Of a DNA stretch of 34,824 nt, positions 7,560-15,496 are shown piece after piece. Below the pieces are notes generated by a model that was not told the origin of the DNA, ran no database searches, and saw nothing but the letters and a program-made list of their open reading frames with translations. The stretch spans positions 1 through 34,824 of the forward strand of contig NZ_OBDO01000018.1 of NCBI RefSeq assembly GCF_900215145.1, given 5' to 3'. The position numbers and the translations under genes are program-made. Position 1 is the stretch's first letter, and each line of letters opens with the position of its first letter. The stretch is from Geodermatophilus sabuli. GTDB taxonomy: Bacteria > Actinomycetota > Actinomycetes > Mycobacteriales > Geodermatophilaceae.

Positions 7560-8591
7560 ATGGCGAGGATGCCCAACCCGAGAGTGCTGGCCGAGGTGCT
7601 GCGCAGCGGGAATCTCCACGCGCGGCTGCGCGCCGCGCGGGAGGGGCTGACCGGGGTTCGGCTGCAGTTGATCGCCGCTGCGCTCGACCTGGGCCTGCTC
7701 GACGCGCTCGACGAGGGCCCGGCCAGCACCGAGCAGCTGGCCGGGCGCCTGGGTGCGGTCGAGCAAGATCTGCTGGTCGCCTACCTCCGCGTGCTCGCTG
7801 CTGCGGGGGTGATCACCGGAGAGGGCTCGTGGCGGCTCACCCGGTTCGGCCGCGCTGTCGTCGGCGACGACGTGGTGCGCGCGTCGTACGAGGGCTTCGG
7901 CGGCTACCACACCGAGCTCTACCGGGATCTGCCGGCGCTGCTGCGAGGTGGCCCGGGGCGGCGCGACACCGCAGAGCAGGGCGAGGTGATCGCCCGGCTC
8001 TCCGCCGCGATCTACCCGCTGATCCGCGACCTGCTCGTCCGCACGGTCACCGAGCGCCGGCCGCGCCGGGTGCTCGACATCGGGTGCGGCGCCGGCCTGC
8101 ACCTGGCGGCGATGCTCGAGGCCGCTCCGGACGTCACCGGCATCGGCGTGGACGTCGACCCCGACACCGCGGCACTGGCCCGGCGCACGCTGAGCGAGCG
8201 CGGCCTGGCCGACCGGGCCAGCGTCGAGGCTGTCGACATCCAGAAGGCGCTCGCCGCCGGTCGCCCGGGCGCCCTCACCGACCGCATCGACCTGGCCCTG
8301 CTCGCCAACGTCATCTACTACGTGCCGGTCGACGAGCGGGTGGAGCTGCTGCGCGCGGTCGCCCACCTGCTCGCACCCGGCGGCGCCCTCGTGGTCGTCA
8401 CCACCGTGGCCGGGCCGCAGCTGTTCAGCCGGCACTTGGACCTGCTGCTGCGGGCGCAGGAGGGCCGCATGGAGCTGCCCGCCGTCGACGTGCTGCTCGG
8501 TCAGCTCCGCGAGGTGGGCCTGCAGCCGCAGCCAGTGAAGTGGATCGGTCCCCCCGGCGCTGCGCTCGGCGCGGTGACAGCGATCCGCTGA
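7560..8591 (+). CDS. SAM-dependent methyltransferase with N-terminal winged-helix domain
   Basis: A 343-residue class I methyltransferase. The first ~100 residues form a winged-helix dimerisation-like region (LIAAALDLGLLDAL, then LAGRLGAVEQDLL and VITGEGSWRLTRFG), as in O-methyltransferases of the hydroxyindole type. The SAM-binding motif I is VLDIGCGAGLHL, followed by an acidic post-I strand (GIGVDVDPDTAAL) and ALLANVIYYV. ATG 7560 follows GAGGAGGGG closely. The substrate is unknown; a phenolic O-methyltransferase would counter the demethylases nearby, but this is speculation. It stands alone, flanked by an inverted pair of a dispersed repeat, suggesting independent acquisition. Confidence 0.85.
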   Translation: MARMPNPRVLAEVLRSGNLHARLRAAREGLTGVRLQLIAAALDLGLLDALDEGPASTEQLAGRLGAVEQDLLVAYLRVLAAAGVITGEGSWRLTRFGRAVVGDDVVRASYEGFGGYHTELYRDLPALLRGGPGRRDTAEQGEVIARLSAAIYPLIRDLLVRTVTERRPRRVLDIGCGAGLHLAAMLEAAPDVTGIGVDVDPDTAALARRTLSERGLADRASVEAVDIQKALAAGRPGALTDRIDLALLANVIYYVPVDERVELLRAVAHLLAPGGALVVVTTVAGPQLFSRHLDLLLRAQEGRMELPAVDVLLGQLREVGLQPQPVKWIGPPGAALGAVTAIR

Positions 8592-8603
8592 GGACGTGAG
8601 TAA

Positions 8604-8647
8604 GCCCGATGGCATCACCCTCATCCGCCGTACTCACCCGGCGATGA
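8604..8647 (-). repeat. Dispersed ~44-bp repeat, copy 3 (right inverted repeat of the cassette)
   Basis: Inverted relative to 7362-7404 with about 33 of 44 positions matching; the inner 30 are nearly identical. Its outer 14 bases are present in plus orientation (TCACCCGGCGATGA), so this end also begins the 82-bp tandem repeat. Confidence 0.65.
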
Positions 8648-8815
8648 CTCCGGCCGGGTTCCGCGCCCGGTCCGCTCCTCACTCGCTGGCGCTCGCTGCG
8701 ATGCTCCCGGGGCCGTCACCCGGCGATGACTCCGGCCGGGTTCCGCGCCCCGGTCCGCTCCTCGCTCGCTGGCGCTCGCTGCGATGCTCCCGTGGCCGTC
8801 ACCCGGCGATCATCG
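8634..8815. repeat. 82/83-bp tandem duplication running into the SBP 3' end
   Basis: Unit 1 (8634-8715) and unit 2 (8716-8798) differ at about three positions. Each begins TCACCCGGCGATGACTCCGG and contains CTCGCTGGCGCTCGCTGCG. A third, partial unit starts at 8799 and forms the last codons and stop of the minus-strand SBP gene. The region lies between convergent genes and could also help terminate transcription, as the internal GC-rich repeats can fold. Confidence 0.85.
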
Positions 8816-9791
8816 TCTCGACGTCGAACTCCTCGCTGATGATCCCGTACTCGAGCATCAGGTCGCTCATCTTCTGCAGCTGCTGGCGATCGACCTCGGC
8901 GTCCCACTCCGGCAGCTGGACCTGCTCGACGGTCTCCGCCGGCACCTGGCTGTAGGTCGGCACGAGCCGGACCAGCTCCTCGCGGTTGCCCTGCAGCTCC
9001 GCCATGGACGCTGCCATCGCCGCCCGGAAGGACTCGATCACCTCGGGGTTCTCCTGGGCGTACTGCTCGGTGGTCAGCCAGCCGGCGACCGGCATGTCGT
9101 CGACCGGGCCGCTGAACAGCGGGAACAGCACGCGGGCGCCGGAGGCCTTCGCGGAGGCCTGGAACGGCTCGACCTGCCAGATGGCGTCGACGTCGCCGGC
9201 GTCGAGGGCGGCGGCCATGTCGGGGTAGGGCAGCTCGAGGAACTGGATGGTGGAGACGTCCACGCCGGCGTCCTCGAGGATCGCGTTGACCGCGACCGTG
9301 CCGATGTTCTGCAGGTTGTTCACCGCGATCCGCGCGCCGGCCAGGTCGGCCGGGGCCTGGTAGGGGGAGTCGGGGGCGACCATGATCGCGTGGTCCTCGG
9401 CGCCGACGTCGTTGCCCGCGATGATCCGCACCGGCAGGCCCTGCTGGGCGGCGAGCAGCGCGGAGGTGTAGTTGCCGTAGGTGATGTCGTACTCGCCGGC
9501 GATCAGCGACGGGATCGCCTGGGCGCCGCCGGAGGTCTGCTCCAGCGTGACGTCCAGGTCCTGCTCGTCGAACAGGCCGGCCTCGTCGGCGTGGACGGCG
9601 ATGGCGGTGTGCACCAGCGGGAAGTAGCCGACGGTCAGCTGCGCCGGGCCCTCCCCGCCGCCGGAGGCGGTGCCGCCGCCCGCGTCGTCGGAACCGCAGG
9701 CGGCCAGCGCCAGGGAGGCGGCACAGCCGAGCGCGAGGCCGGCGAGGCGGCGGGAGGGACGGCGTCCGGAGGATGCGGGCGCAGCGGTCAA
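8799..9791 (-). CDS. ABC transporter solute-binding lipoprotein, NitT/TauT type (orphan)
   Basis: A 330-residue lipoprotein with signal peptide and lipobox LALAACG (Cys32), then a Ser/Gly/acidic linker and a NMT1/TauA-type periplasmic-binding fold (VGYFPLVHTAIAV, GEYDITYGNYTSALLA, LPYPDMAAALDAGDVDAIW). It would bind substrate outside the membrane and deliver it to an ABC importer. The start is TTG 9791, supported by GGGAG 7 nt upstream. No permease or ATPase is adjacent; the importer at 2534-5032, which lost its own SBP, is the nearest candidate. It shares a 20-bp upstream element with the P450, suggesting co-regulation. Confidence 0.9.
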   Translation of the reverse strand: MTAAPASSGRRPSRRLAGLALGCAASLALAACGSDDAGGGTASGGGEGPAQLTVGYFPLVHTAIAVHADEAGLFDEQDLDVTLEQTSGGAQAIPSLIAGEYDITYGNYTSALLAAQQGLPVRIIAGNDVGAEDHAIMVAPDSPYQAPADLAGARIAVNNLQNIGTVAVNAILEDAGVDVSTIQFLELPYPDMAAALDAGDVDAIWQVEPFQASAKASGARVLFPLFSGPVDDMPVAGWLTTEQYAQENPEVIESFRAAMAASMAELQGNREELVRLVPTYSQVPAETVEQVQLPEWDAEVDRQQLQKMSDLMLEYGIISEEFDVETMIAG

Positions 9792-9877
9792 GGAGGGGCT
9801 CCCTTCGGTGCTCCGCGGGCAACGGCTGCCCGCGGACGTGACGCGGATCCTGCGATCCCGATCACAGCCCGCCCACT

Positions 9878-9897
9878 GCCCTCTCGAAGAGTGAGAG
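9878..9897 (-). promoter_or_regulatory. 20-bp palindromic element upstream of the SBP (same as 5112-5131)
   Basis: On the minus strand it reads CTCTCACTCTTCGAGAGGGC, with arms CTCTC and GAGAG spaced by 7 nt; on the plus strand the palindrome extends to CCCTCTC/GAGAGGG (9879-9899). It begins about 105 nt before the SBP start, comparable to about 94 nt for the P450 copy. Confidence 0.5.
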
Positions 9898-9900
9898 GGT

Positions 9901-10671
9901 TCAGCGCGCCGCCTGGGCCGGCGGCCCCGCCGACAGCGACCTGGTGACCCCGCGCGCCGCGGCCAGCAGCGCCGGCACCTGCGCGGCGGCGCGGCCGTCG
10001 TTGGGCACGATGACCGACAGGGCGGCGACCACCGCCTGGAGGCCGTTGCGCACGGGCACGGCGACCCCCGCGGCGTCCGGGTGCACGTGGCCCGGGGTGA
10101 TCACGAAGCCCTGCCGGCGGACGTCGGCCAGCGTCGCCCGCAGCCGTCCGGGCGTGGTGATCGTGTCGGCCGTGTGCGGCTCCAGCGGCCGGCCCAGGAA
10201 CCGCTCCTGCAGCTCCGGCGGGCTGTAGGCGAGCAGGACCAGGCCGGAGGAGGAGATGTGCAGCGGCAGTCGGCCGGCGATGCGGGAGTAGTTGACGACG
10301 GCGTCGCGCGCCGACAGCCGCTCGATGAACAGGACGTCGTCGCCGTCCCGGACGCCGAGCTGCGCGTGGTGGCCGACGACGGCGTGCAGGTCCTCCAGGT
10401 AGGGCATCGCGGCGTCCCGCAGGGAGAGGGTGGGCGACGCGCGCGAGGCCAGCTCCCACATCCGCACGCCGACCCGCACCTCGCGGTCGGGGCCGCGCTC
10501 CAGCAGGCCGTGGGAGACCAGTTCGGCGATCAGCCGGGACGCGGTGGCGACGTGCAGGTCGGTGCGGCGGGCGATCTCCGACACCTGCAGCGCGGTCTCC
10601 TCGGGGGAGAAGGCGTCGAAGATGCGGACCGCCCGCGAGAGCACCGACTCCCCGGTCTTCACGCGCCCCAC
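9901..10671 (-). CDS. IclR-family regulator of the 5-oxoprolinase cluster (KipR-like)
   Basis: A 256-residue IclR protein: N-terminal winged helix (LQVSEIARRTDLHVATASRLI) and C-terminal ligand-binding domain (VRDGDDVLFIERLS, AVAALSVIVP). GTG 10671 is preferred over the longer frame to 10749, which would run into the upstream gene and begins with proline/arginine-rich non-homologous residues. It is the last gene after pxpC, the position of kipR in the B. subtilis ycs/kip operon, where KipR is an IclR repressor. It may also act on the palindrome at 9878-9899 between itself and the SBP, but that is only proximity. Confidence 0.85.
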   Translation of the reverse strand: MGRVKTGESVLSRAVRIFDAFSPEETALQVSEIARRTDLHVATASRLIAELVSHGLLERGPDREVRVGVRMWELASRASPTLSLRDAAMPYLEDLHAVVGHHAQLGVRDGDDVLFIERLSARDAVVNYSRIAGRLPLHISSSGLVLLAYSPPELQERFLGRPLEPHTADTITTPGRLRATLADVRRQGFVITPGHVHPDAAGVAVPVRNGLQAVVAALSVIVPNDGRAAAQVPALLAAARGVTRSLSAGPPAQAAR

Positions 10672-10697
10672 GGCCGCAGTGTGGCACGGGGGAGCGG

Positions 10698-11546
10698 TCA
10701 GCCCGCGCCGCGGAAGCGGACCGTCTGGCCGGGGCACAGCTGGCCGCAACGGTCGACGTCGGCGTCGTCGACGTAGCCGATGACCGGGTAGCCACCGGTG
10801 ACCGGTGCGTCGGCGAGGAAGAGCACCGGCAGGCCGGACGGCGGCACCTGCAGCGCGCCGCGGACCATGCCCTCGCTGGCCAGCTCGCCGGTGCGCACCC
10901 GCTCCAGCGGCGGGCCGTCCAGGCGCAGGCCGATCCGGTTGCTCTCGCCGGTGACCGTCCAGCCGGTGCCGGTGAGCACCGCGGCGGCGTCCTCGGCGAA
11001 CCAGTCCGCCCGCGGGCCGGGCAGCAGCCGCACGGTCACCTCGCCGCCGGCCGGGTCGGGGACGGGGGCCAGGTCGACGCCGGGCAGCGGTCCGGTCGCC
11101 TCGCCGACGGGGAGGACGTCGCCGGCCGAGAGGGCGGGCGGGCCCAGCCCGGAGAGCAGGTCGGTGGCGCGGCTGCCGAGCACCGGCTCGACGGCGATGC
11201 CGCCGCGGACGGCGAGGTAGGTGCGCAGCCCCGTCGCGGGCAGGCCGAGCCGCAGTTCCGCGCCGGCGGCGAGCCGGTGGGGCGCGTTGTGTGCGGGGGA
11301 GCCGGGGCAGCGGGCGCCGGTGGTGGCGACGAGCAGGTCGGCGCCGGCCCGCAGCGCCAGCCCGCCGAGGGTCGCCTCGAGCACCGCGGCGTCCGGGTCG
11401 TTGCCGACGAGCCGGTTGGCCAGGGCCGCCGCGGCGCGGTCGCAGGCTCCGGAGCGCCCGATGCCCAGGGCGCCCTGACCGGGACGGCCGGCGTCCTGCA
11501 CCGTGGTGAGCGGCCCGGTCGACAGCACGGTGAGGCAGCGATTCAT
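10698..11546 (-). CDS. pxpC: 5-oxoprolinase subunit C (KipA-like, biotin-dependent carboxyltransferase fold)
   Basis: A 282-residue protein with family landmarks TTVQDAGRPG near the N-terminus, SGACDRAA, NRLVGND, AVLEATLGG and YLAVRGGI, and a C-terminal PVTGGYPVIGYV. In bacteria PxpA, PxpB and PxpC together hydrolyse 5-oxoproline (pyroglutamate) to glutamate with ATP; B and C (KipI, KipA) form a subcomplex. ATG 11546 overlaps the stop of pxpB by 4 nt. The stop at 10698 lies 26 nt before the IclR start, so the genes form one operon. Confidence 0.93.
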   Translation of the reverse strand: MNRCLTVLSTGPLTTVQDAGRPGQGALGIGRSGACDRAAAALANRLVGNDPDAAVLEATLGGLALRAGADLLVATTGARCPGSPAHNAPHRLAAGAELRLGLPATGLRTYLAVRGGIAVEPVLGSRATDLLSGLGPPALSAGDVLPVGEATGPLPGVDLAPVPDPAGGEVTVRLLPGPRADWFAEDAAAVLTGTGWTVTGESNRIGLRLDGPPLERVRTGELASEGMVRGALQVPPSGLPVLFLADAPVTGGYPVIGYVDDADVDRCGQLCPGQTVRFRGAG

Positions 11547-12154
11547 CCCGCCTCCACGAACCGCACGCGCACCCCAGGCCGCAGCAACGCCGCCGGTTCC
11601 CGCGCCAGGTCGAACACCGCGACGTCGGTGCGGCCGATCAGCTGCCAGCCGCCGGGGGACTCCCGCGGGTAGACGCCGGCGAACTCGCCGGCCAGCGCCA
11701 CCGCCCCGGCCGGCACCCTGGTGCGGGGCGACTCCCGGCGCGGCACGTGCCACGGCTCGCCGTCGGGCGTGCAGTAGCCGAACCCGGGGGCGAAGCCGCA
11801 GAAGGCCACCGTCCACTCGGTCCCGGTGTGCCGGCGCACCACCTCCTCCGGCTCGACGCCGAGGTGGTCGGCGACGTCGGCGAGGTCGGCGCCGTCGTAG
11901 ACCACGGGCAGCTCGACCCGGTCGCCGTGCCCGGCCCGATCCGGTCGCGGCCGGGTCTCCCGCACCGCCTGCGCGACGGCGCCGAGGGTGGTCCGCGCCC
12001 GGTCGACGACGAGCAGCACGGTGCGCGCCGCGGGGACGACGTCCACCACGCCGTCGATCGGTTCCTCGGTGAGCGCGGCGTAGAGGCCGAGGACCTCGTC
12101 CAGGTCGTCCACCTCGACCAGCAGCGCGCTGGAGCCGCTCGGCAGGACCCGCAT
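11543..12154 (-). CDS. pxpB: 5-oxoprolinase subunit B (KipI-like)
   Basis: A 203-residue KipI/allophanate-hydrolase-subunit-1-type protein: VLPSGSSALLVEV at the N-terminus, VELPVVYDGADLADVADHLG in the middle, and the conserved FCGFAPGFGYC and PRRESPRTRVPAGAVAL segments. It partners PxpC in ATP-dependent cleavage of 5-oxoproline; B. subtilis KipI additionally inhibits the sporulation kinase KinA, not relevant here. The ATG at 12154 overlaps the pxpA stop by one base (TGATG). Length and motifs are complete. Confidence 0.93.
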   Translation of the reverse strand: MRVLPSGSSALLVEVDDLDEVLGLYAALTEEPIDGVVDVVPAARTVLLVVDRARTTLGAVAQAVRETRPRPDRAGHGDRVELPVVYDGADLADVADHLGVEPEEVVRRHTGTEWTVAFCGFAPGFGYCTPDGEPWHVPRRESPRTRVPAGAVALAGEFAGVYPRESPGGWQLIGRTDVAVFDLAREPAALLRPGVRVRFVEAG

Positions 12155-12906
12155 CAGGGCGCGAACGGCGCGAGCTCGACGCCGGCCCCGGTGAGCGCGT
12201 CCCGCACCCGCCGGGCGATCGCCACCGCGCCGCGGGTGTCCCCGTGTACGCAGATCGAGTCGGGCCGCACCTCGAGCGGGTTGCCCTCGACGTCGCGGAT
12301 CGGCTCCCCGCGGGCCATGGCGACGCAGCGGGCGGCGATCTCGTCCGGGTCGTGCAGCACCGCGCCGTCCAGGCGGCGGGAGACCAGCGTGCCCTCCGGG
12401 GTGTAGGCGCGGTCGGCGAACGCCTCGCGGACGACGGTCAGCCCGGCGTCCTCGGCCAGCCGCAGCCACGCCGACCCGGGCAGGCCCATGACCGGCAGCG
12501 TGCGGTCGTACTCGACGACCGCGCGCACCACCGCGGCCGCCTGCTCCTCGTGGGCGACGATCGCGTTGTAGAGCGCGCCGTGCGGCTTGACGTAGCGGAC
12601 CCGGGAACCGGCCAGGCGGGCGAAGGCCTCCAGGGCGCCGATCTGGTAGACGACGTCGGCGGTGAGCTCGTCGGGATGGGCGTCGATGAAGCGGCGGCCG
12701 AAGCCGGCGAGGTCGTTGTAGGCGACCTGGGCGCCGATGGCCACCCCGGAGGCGGCGGCCTGCTCGCACACCCGGCGCATGATCGACGCGTCGCCGGCGT
12801 GGTACCCGCAGGCGACGTTCGCGCTGGTGACCACCCCCAGCAGCGCCTCGTCGTCCCCGAGTTCCCACTGGCCGAAGCCCTCGCCGAGGTCCGAGTTCAG
12901 GTCCAC
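12154..12906 (-). CDS. pxpA: 5-oxoprolinase subunit A (LamB/YcsF family)
   Basis: A 250-residue YcsF-family protein with its signature N-terminus [11 protein letters not shown], then [36 protein letters not shown] and [10 protein letters not shown]. It supplies the third subunit of the ATP-dependent 5-oxoprolinase and has a polysaccharide-deacetylase-like barrel. GTG 12906 is supported by GAGGAGGAC about 8 nt upstream. It follows the Nramp-like gene after 13 nt and is coupled to pxpB. Damage-derived 5-oxoproline is the expected substrate. Confidence 0.94.
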   Translation of the reverse strand: MDLNSDLGEGFGQWELGDDEALLGVVTSANVACGYHAGDASIMRRVCEQAAASGVAIGAQVAYNDLAGFGRRFIDAHPDELTADVVYQIGALEAFARLAGSRVRYVKPHGALYNAIVAHEEQAAAVVRAVVEYDRTLPVMGLPGSAWLRLAEDAGLTVVREAFADRAYTPEGTLVSRRLDGAVLHDPDEIAARCVAMARGEPIRDVEGNPLEVRPDSICVHGDTRGAVAIARRVRDALTGAGVELAPFAP

Positions 12907-12919
12907 CGGGCCGTCCTCC

Positions 12920-14167
12920 TCACGCGAACAGATCGATGACCGGGCGCACCGAGTTCACCGCCAGGTAGAGGGTGAGCAGCCAGGCCAGCCAGCCGATGAC
13001 CAGCAGCCACCTCGGGTAGCGGTACGCGCCCAGCAGGTCGCCGCGCCGGGTCGCCACCCACAGCACGACGGCGATGCCGATCGGCAGGAGCAGCCCGTTG
13101 AACGCCCCGGCGAAGACCAGCAGCGTCGTGGGCGCGGCCCCGATCAGGACGAAGGCCAGCGTGGTGACGGCGATGAAGGCGACCACCAGGAGCGTCCGGG
13201 TTCGGTCGCTGGTGCGGGTGCGGGACGTGACGAAGGAGACCGACGTGTAGGAGGCACCGATGATGCTGGTGATCGAGGCCGCCCACAGCACCACGCCGAA
13301 GGCCCGCAGCCCGAACTCGCCGGCGGCCTGGCCGAAGGCGTTGGCCGCCTGGTTCTCGGTGCCGAGGTCCGCGCCGCCGGCGACCACGCCGAGGATGGCC
13401 AGGAACAGGACCACCCGCATGATCCCGGTGATCACGATGCCGGTGATCGAGCCGCGGGTGATGTCGCGGACGTGAGCGGGCCCGGTCACGCCGGAGTCCA
13501 GCAGCCGGTGGGCGCCGGCGTAGACGATGTAGCCGCCGATCGTGCCGCCCACCAGCGTGGTGATGGCCAGGAAGTCGACCTCGTCGGGGAGGACGACGTT
13601 GCGCAGCGCCGTCCCCACCGGCGGGCCCGACGTGACCGCGATCCAGGTGGTCAGCACGATCATCAGCAGGCCGAGGACGACGACGATGCGGTCGACGGCC
13701 ACTCCCGCCCGTTTGCTCACGAAGACGCCGATCGCCACCAGGGCCGACAGGGCGCCGCCGATCTTCGGGTCCAGCCCGAACATGGCGTCGGTGCCCAGGC
13801 CCGCGCCGCTGACGTTGCCGATGTTGAACACCAGCCCACCGACGAGCAGCAGCGCGGCCATCACCCAGCCGAGCCCCGGCAGCACCAGGTTGCCCAGCTC
13901 CTGGGCGCGCCGGCCGCTGACGCCGATCACCCGCCAGACGTTCAGCTGCAATGCGATGTCGATGACGATCGAGACGGCGATGGCGAACGCGAACGCCGCG
14001 CCCAGTTGCACGGTGAACGCCGTCGTCTGGGTGATGAAGCCCGGCCCGATGGCCGAGGTGGCCATGAGGAACATGGCCCCGAGCAGGGTGGACCGGGTGC
14101 TGGCCGTCATGCGGCCGGCGGGCGGGGCGGGACCGGTGGACGGTGGGGTCTCCGGGCTGTGCGACAT
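12920..14167 (-). CDS. Nramp-related membrane transporter, YcsG-like, with altered metal site
   Basis: A 415-residue protein of about 11 membrane helices in the Nramp/SLC11 superfamily. In helix 1 the canonical DPGN metal motif is replaced by GPGFITQ, and the helix-6 M-P-H type motif by YAGAHRLL, so the usual transition-metal ligands are missing. B. subtilis YcsG, encoded beside ycsF, is the recognised relative. A substrate tied to 5-oxoproline metabolism, or an ion other than Mn2+/Fe2+, is plausible. ATG 14167 is chosen because GGGAG sits 5-6 nt upstream; a GTG four codons earlier has no such site. It heads the pxp operon. Confidence 0.85.
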   Translation of the reverse strand: MSHSPETPPSTGPAPPAGRMTASTRSTLLGAMFLMATSAIGPGFITQTTAFTVQLGAAFAFAIAVSIVIDIALQLNVWRVIGVSGRRAQELGNLVLPGLGWVMAALLLVGGLVFNIGNVSGAGLGTDAMFGLDPKIGGALSALVAIGVFVSKRAGVAVDRIVVVLGLLMIVLTTWIAVTSGPPVGTALRNVVLPDEVDFLAITTLVGGTIGGYIVYAGAHRLLDSGVTGPAHVRDITRGSITGIVITGIMRVVLFLAILGVVAGGADLGTENQAANAFGQAAGEFGLRAFGVVLWAASITSIIGASYTSVSFVTSRTRTSDRTRTLLVVAFIAVTTLAFVLIGAAPTTLLVFAGAFNGLLLPIGIAVVLWVATRRGDLLGAYRYPRWLLVIGWLAWLLTLYLAVNSVRPVIDLFA

Positions 14168-14265
14168 GGGCGCTCCCACGGGGACGGCTGCCCGGGACGC
14201 TAGAGCCGAGCCGGGACGGCGGCAACGCGAAGCGGGTGGCCGTGGCCGCGCGCACCATGGGCGGC

Positions 14266-15054
14266 ATGGCGCAGATGCTCACCGAAGCCGCTCCCGCCGA
14301 CGTCCGGGCCGCCTGCCGGGACGGGGCCGCCGTCCCCACGTCCGGTCTGGCGCCGGGCTACACGCAGGCCAACCTGGTCGTCCTGCCGCGCGAGTGGGCC
14401 TACGACTTCCTGCTGTTCGCCCAGCGCAACCCGCAGCCGGTCCCGCTGCTCGACGTCACCGACGCCGGGTCGCCCCGCACCGTCCTCGCCCCCGACGCAG
14501 ACCTGCGCACCGACCTGCCGCGCTACCGGGTCTGGCGGGACGGCGAGCTGACCGACGAGCCGACCGACGTCACCGACCTGTGGTCCGGCGACCTGGTCGC
14601 GTTCCTCATCGGCTGCAGCTTCAGCTTCGAGACCGCGCTGCTCGACGCGGGGGTGCCCGTGCGCAACATCGAGCAGGGCCGCAACGTGTCGATGTTCCGG
14701 ACCGACCGCGCGTGCCGGTCCGCCGGGCGGCTGTCCGGGCCGCTGGTCGTCACGATGCGGCCGGTGCCCGGCGAGCTGGTCACCACCGCGGTCCAGGTCA
14801 CCGCGCGGATGCCGCAGGTGCACGGAGCGCCGGTGCACGTCGGGCCGCCGGAGGGTCTCGGCATCGCCGACCTCGCCCGGCCCGACTTCGGCGACCCGGT
14901 CGAGGCGCACGCCGGGGACGTCCCGGTGTTCTGGGCGTGCGGTGTGACCCCGCAGGCGGCGCTCATGGCGTCCCGGCCGCCGTTCGCGATCACCCACGCG
15001 CCCGGTCACATGTTCGTCACCGACGTCCCGGACTCCGTCTACCGCCTGCCGTGA
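14266..15054 (+). CDS. DUF1445/YcsI family protein, putative hydro-lyase
   Basis: A 262-residue protein matching the YcsI/UPF0317 family: [12 protein letters not shown], then [56 protein letters not shown], and ending [17 protein letters not shown]1445-like region also occurs in mammalian mitochondrial D-glutamate cyclase, which makes 5-oxo-D-proline; that fits its location opposite the 5-oxoprolinase operon. It is transcribed divergently from the Nramp-like gene, about 98 nt apart. The start is uncertain among ATG 14257, 14266 and 14275; none has a strong Shine-Dalgarno. Length agrees with YcsI (about 257 residues). Confidence 0.85.
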   Translation: MAQMLTEAAPADVRAACRDGAAVPTSGLAPGYTQANLVVLPREWAYDFLLFAQRNPQPVPLLDVTDAGSPRTVLAPDADLRTDLPRYRVWRDGELTDEPTDVTDLWSGDLVAFLIGCSFSFETALLDAGVPVRNIEQGRNVSMFRTDRACRSAGRLSGPLVVTMRPVPGELVTTAVQVTARMPQVHGAPVHVGPPEGLGIADLARPDFGDPVEAHAGDVPVFWACGVTPQAALMASRPPFAITHAPGHMFVTDVPDSVYRLP

Positions 15055-15080
15055 TGTGACCCATCCCTCAGCAGGTAGGT

Positions 15081-15109
15081 GACTTGATGGCTTCGTCAAG
15101 TCGTAACGT
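15081..15109 (+). promoter_or_regulatory. ArsR operator and probable leaderless promoter
   Basis: A perfect inverted repeat GACTTGA-N8-TCAAGTC spans 15081-15102. Just downstream TAACGT (15104-15109) fits an actinobacterial -10 (TANNNT), which would place the transcription start at the A of ATG 15116. No Shine-Dalgarno precedes that ATG, consistent with a leaderless mRNA autoregulated by the ArsR protein. Confidence 0.6.
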
Positions 15110-15115
15110 GTTTCC

Positions 15116-15496
15116 ATGCCGTTCACCCCGGGACGTCCGCTCGCGGAGGCCAAGGCCGACCTGTTCAAGGCGCTGGGGCACCCCGCACGGGTCCGTGTGC
15201 TGGAGCTGCTCGCCGAGCGGGAGCACACGGTCGGCGAGCTCGCCGAGGCCACCGGGCTGGAGCTGTCGCACCTGTCCCAGCAGGTGGCGGTGCTCCGCCG
15301 GGCCGGGGTGGTCGACAGCCGCCGGGTGCGCAGCAACGTCGTCTGCGCGCTCTCCGACCCGCAGACCGCCGAGCTGCTGGCCGTCGCCCGCCGGATGCTG
15401 ACCACCCGGCTGCGCAGCGACCAGGCGCTGCTGGCCGAGCTGGACGGCGCCGACGACGCCGTCGCCCTCGCCGACGCCACCCGGGACCGGGCGTGA
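15116..15496 (+). CDS. ArsR/SmtB-family transcriptional regulator
   Basis: A 126-residue winged-helix protein: LFKALGHPARVRVLELL (helix 1-2), HTVGELAEATGLELSHLSQQ (recognition helix) and VLRRAGVVDSRRVRSNVV (wing). It lacks the classic ELCVC metal box of ArsR/SmtB sensors, so it may sense something other than a metal. It overlaps the SulP gene by 4 nt (GTGA), indicating that it controls an anion transporter. A perfect palindrome covers its promoter. The ATG at 15116 has no ribosome binding site, probably because the transcript is leaderless. Confidence 0.9.
   Translation: MPFTPGRPLAEAKADLFKALGHPARVRVLELLAEREHTVGELAEATGLELSHLSQQVAVLRRAGVVDSRRVRSNVVCALSDPQTAELLAVARRMLTTRLRSDQALLAELDGADDAVALADATRDRA

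Noticed and set aside
6479..8647. Complete transposon carrying the methyltransferase
   Set aside because: No transposase gene or fragment inside the repeats, and target-site duplications could not be seen; kept only as a cassette hypothesis.
8634..8815. Possible CRISPR array or integron attC sites in the tandem repeats
   Set aside because: Units of 82-83 bp are contiguous duplicates without unique spacers, and no cas, integrase or attC core sites are seen.
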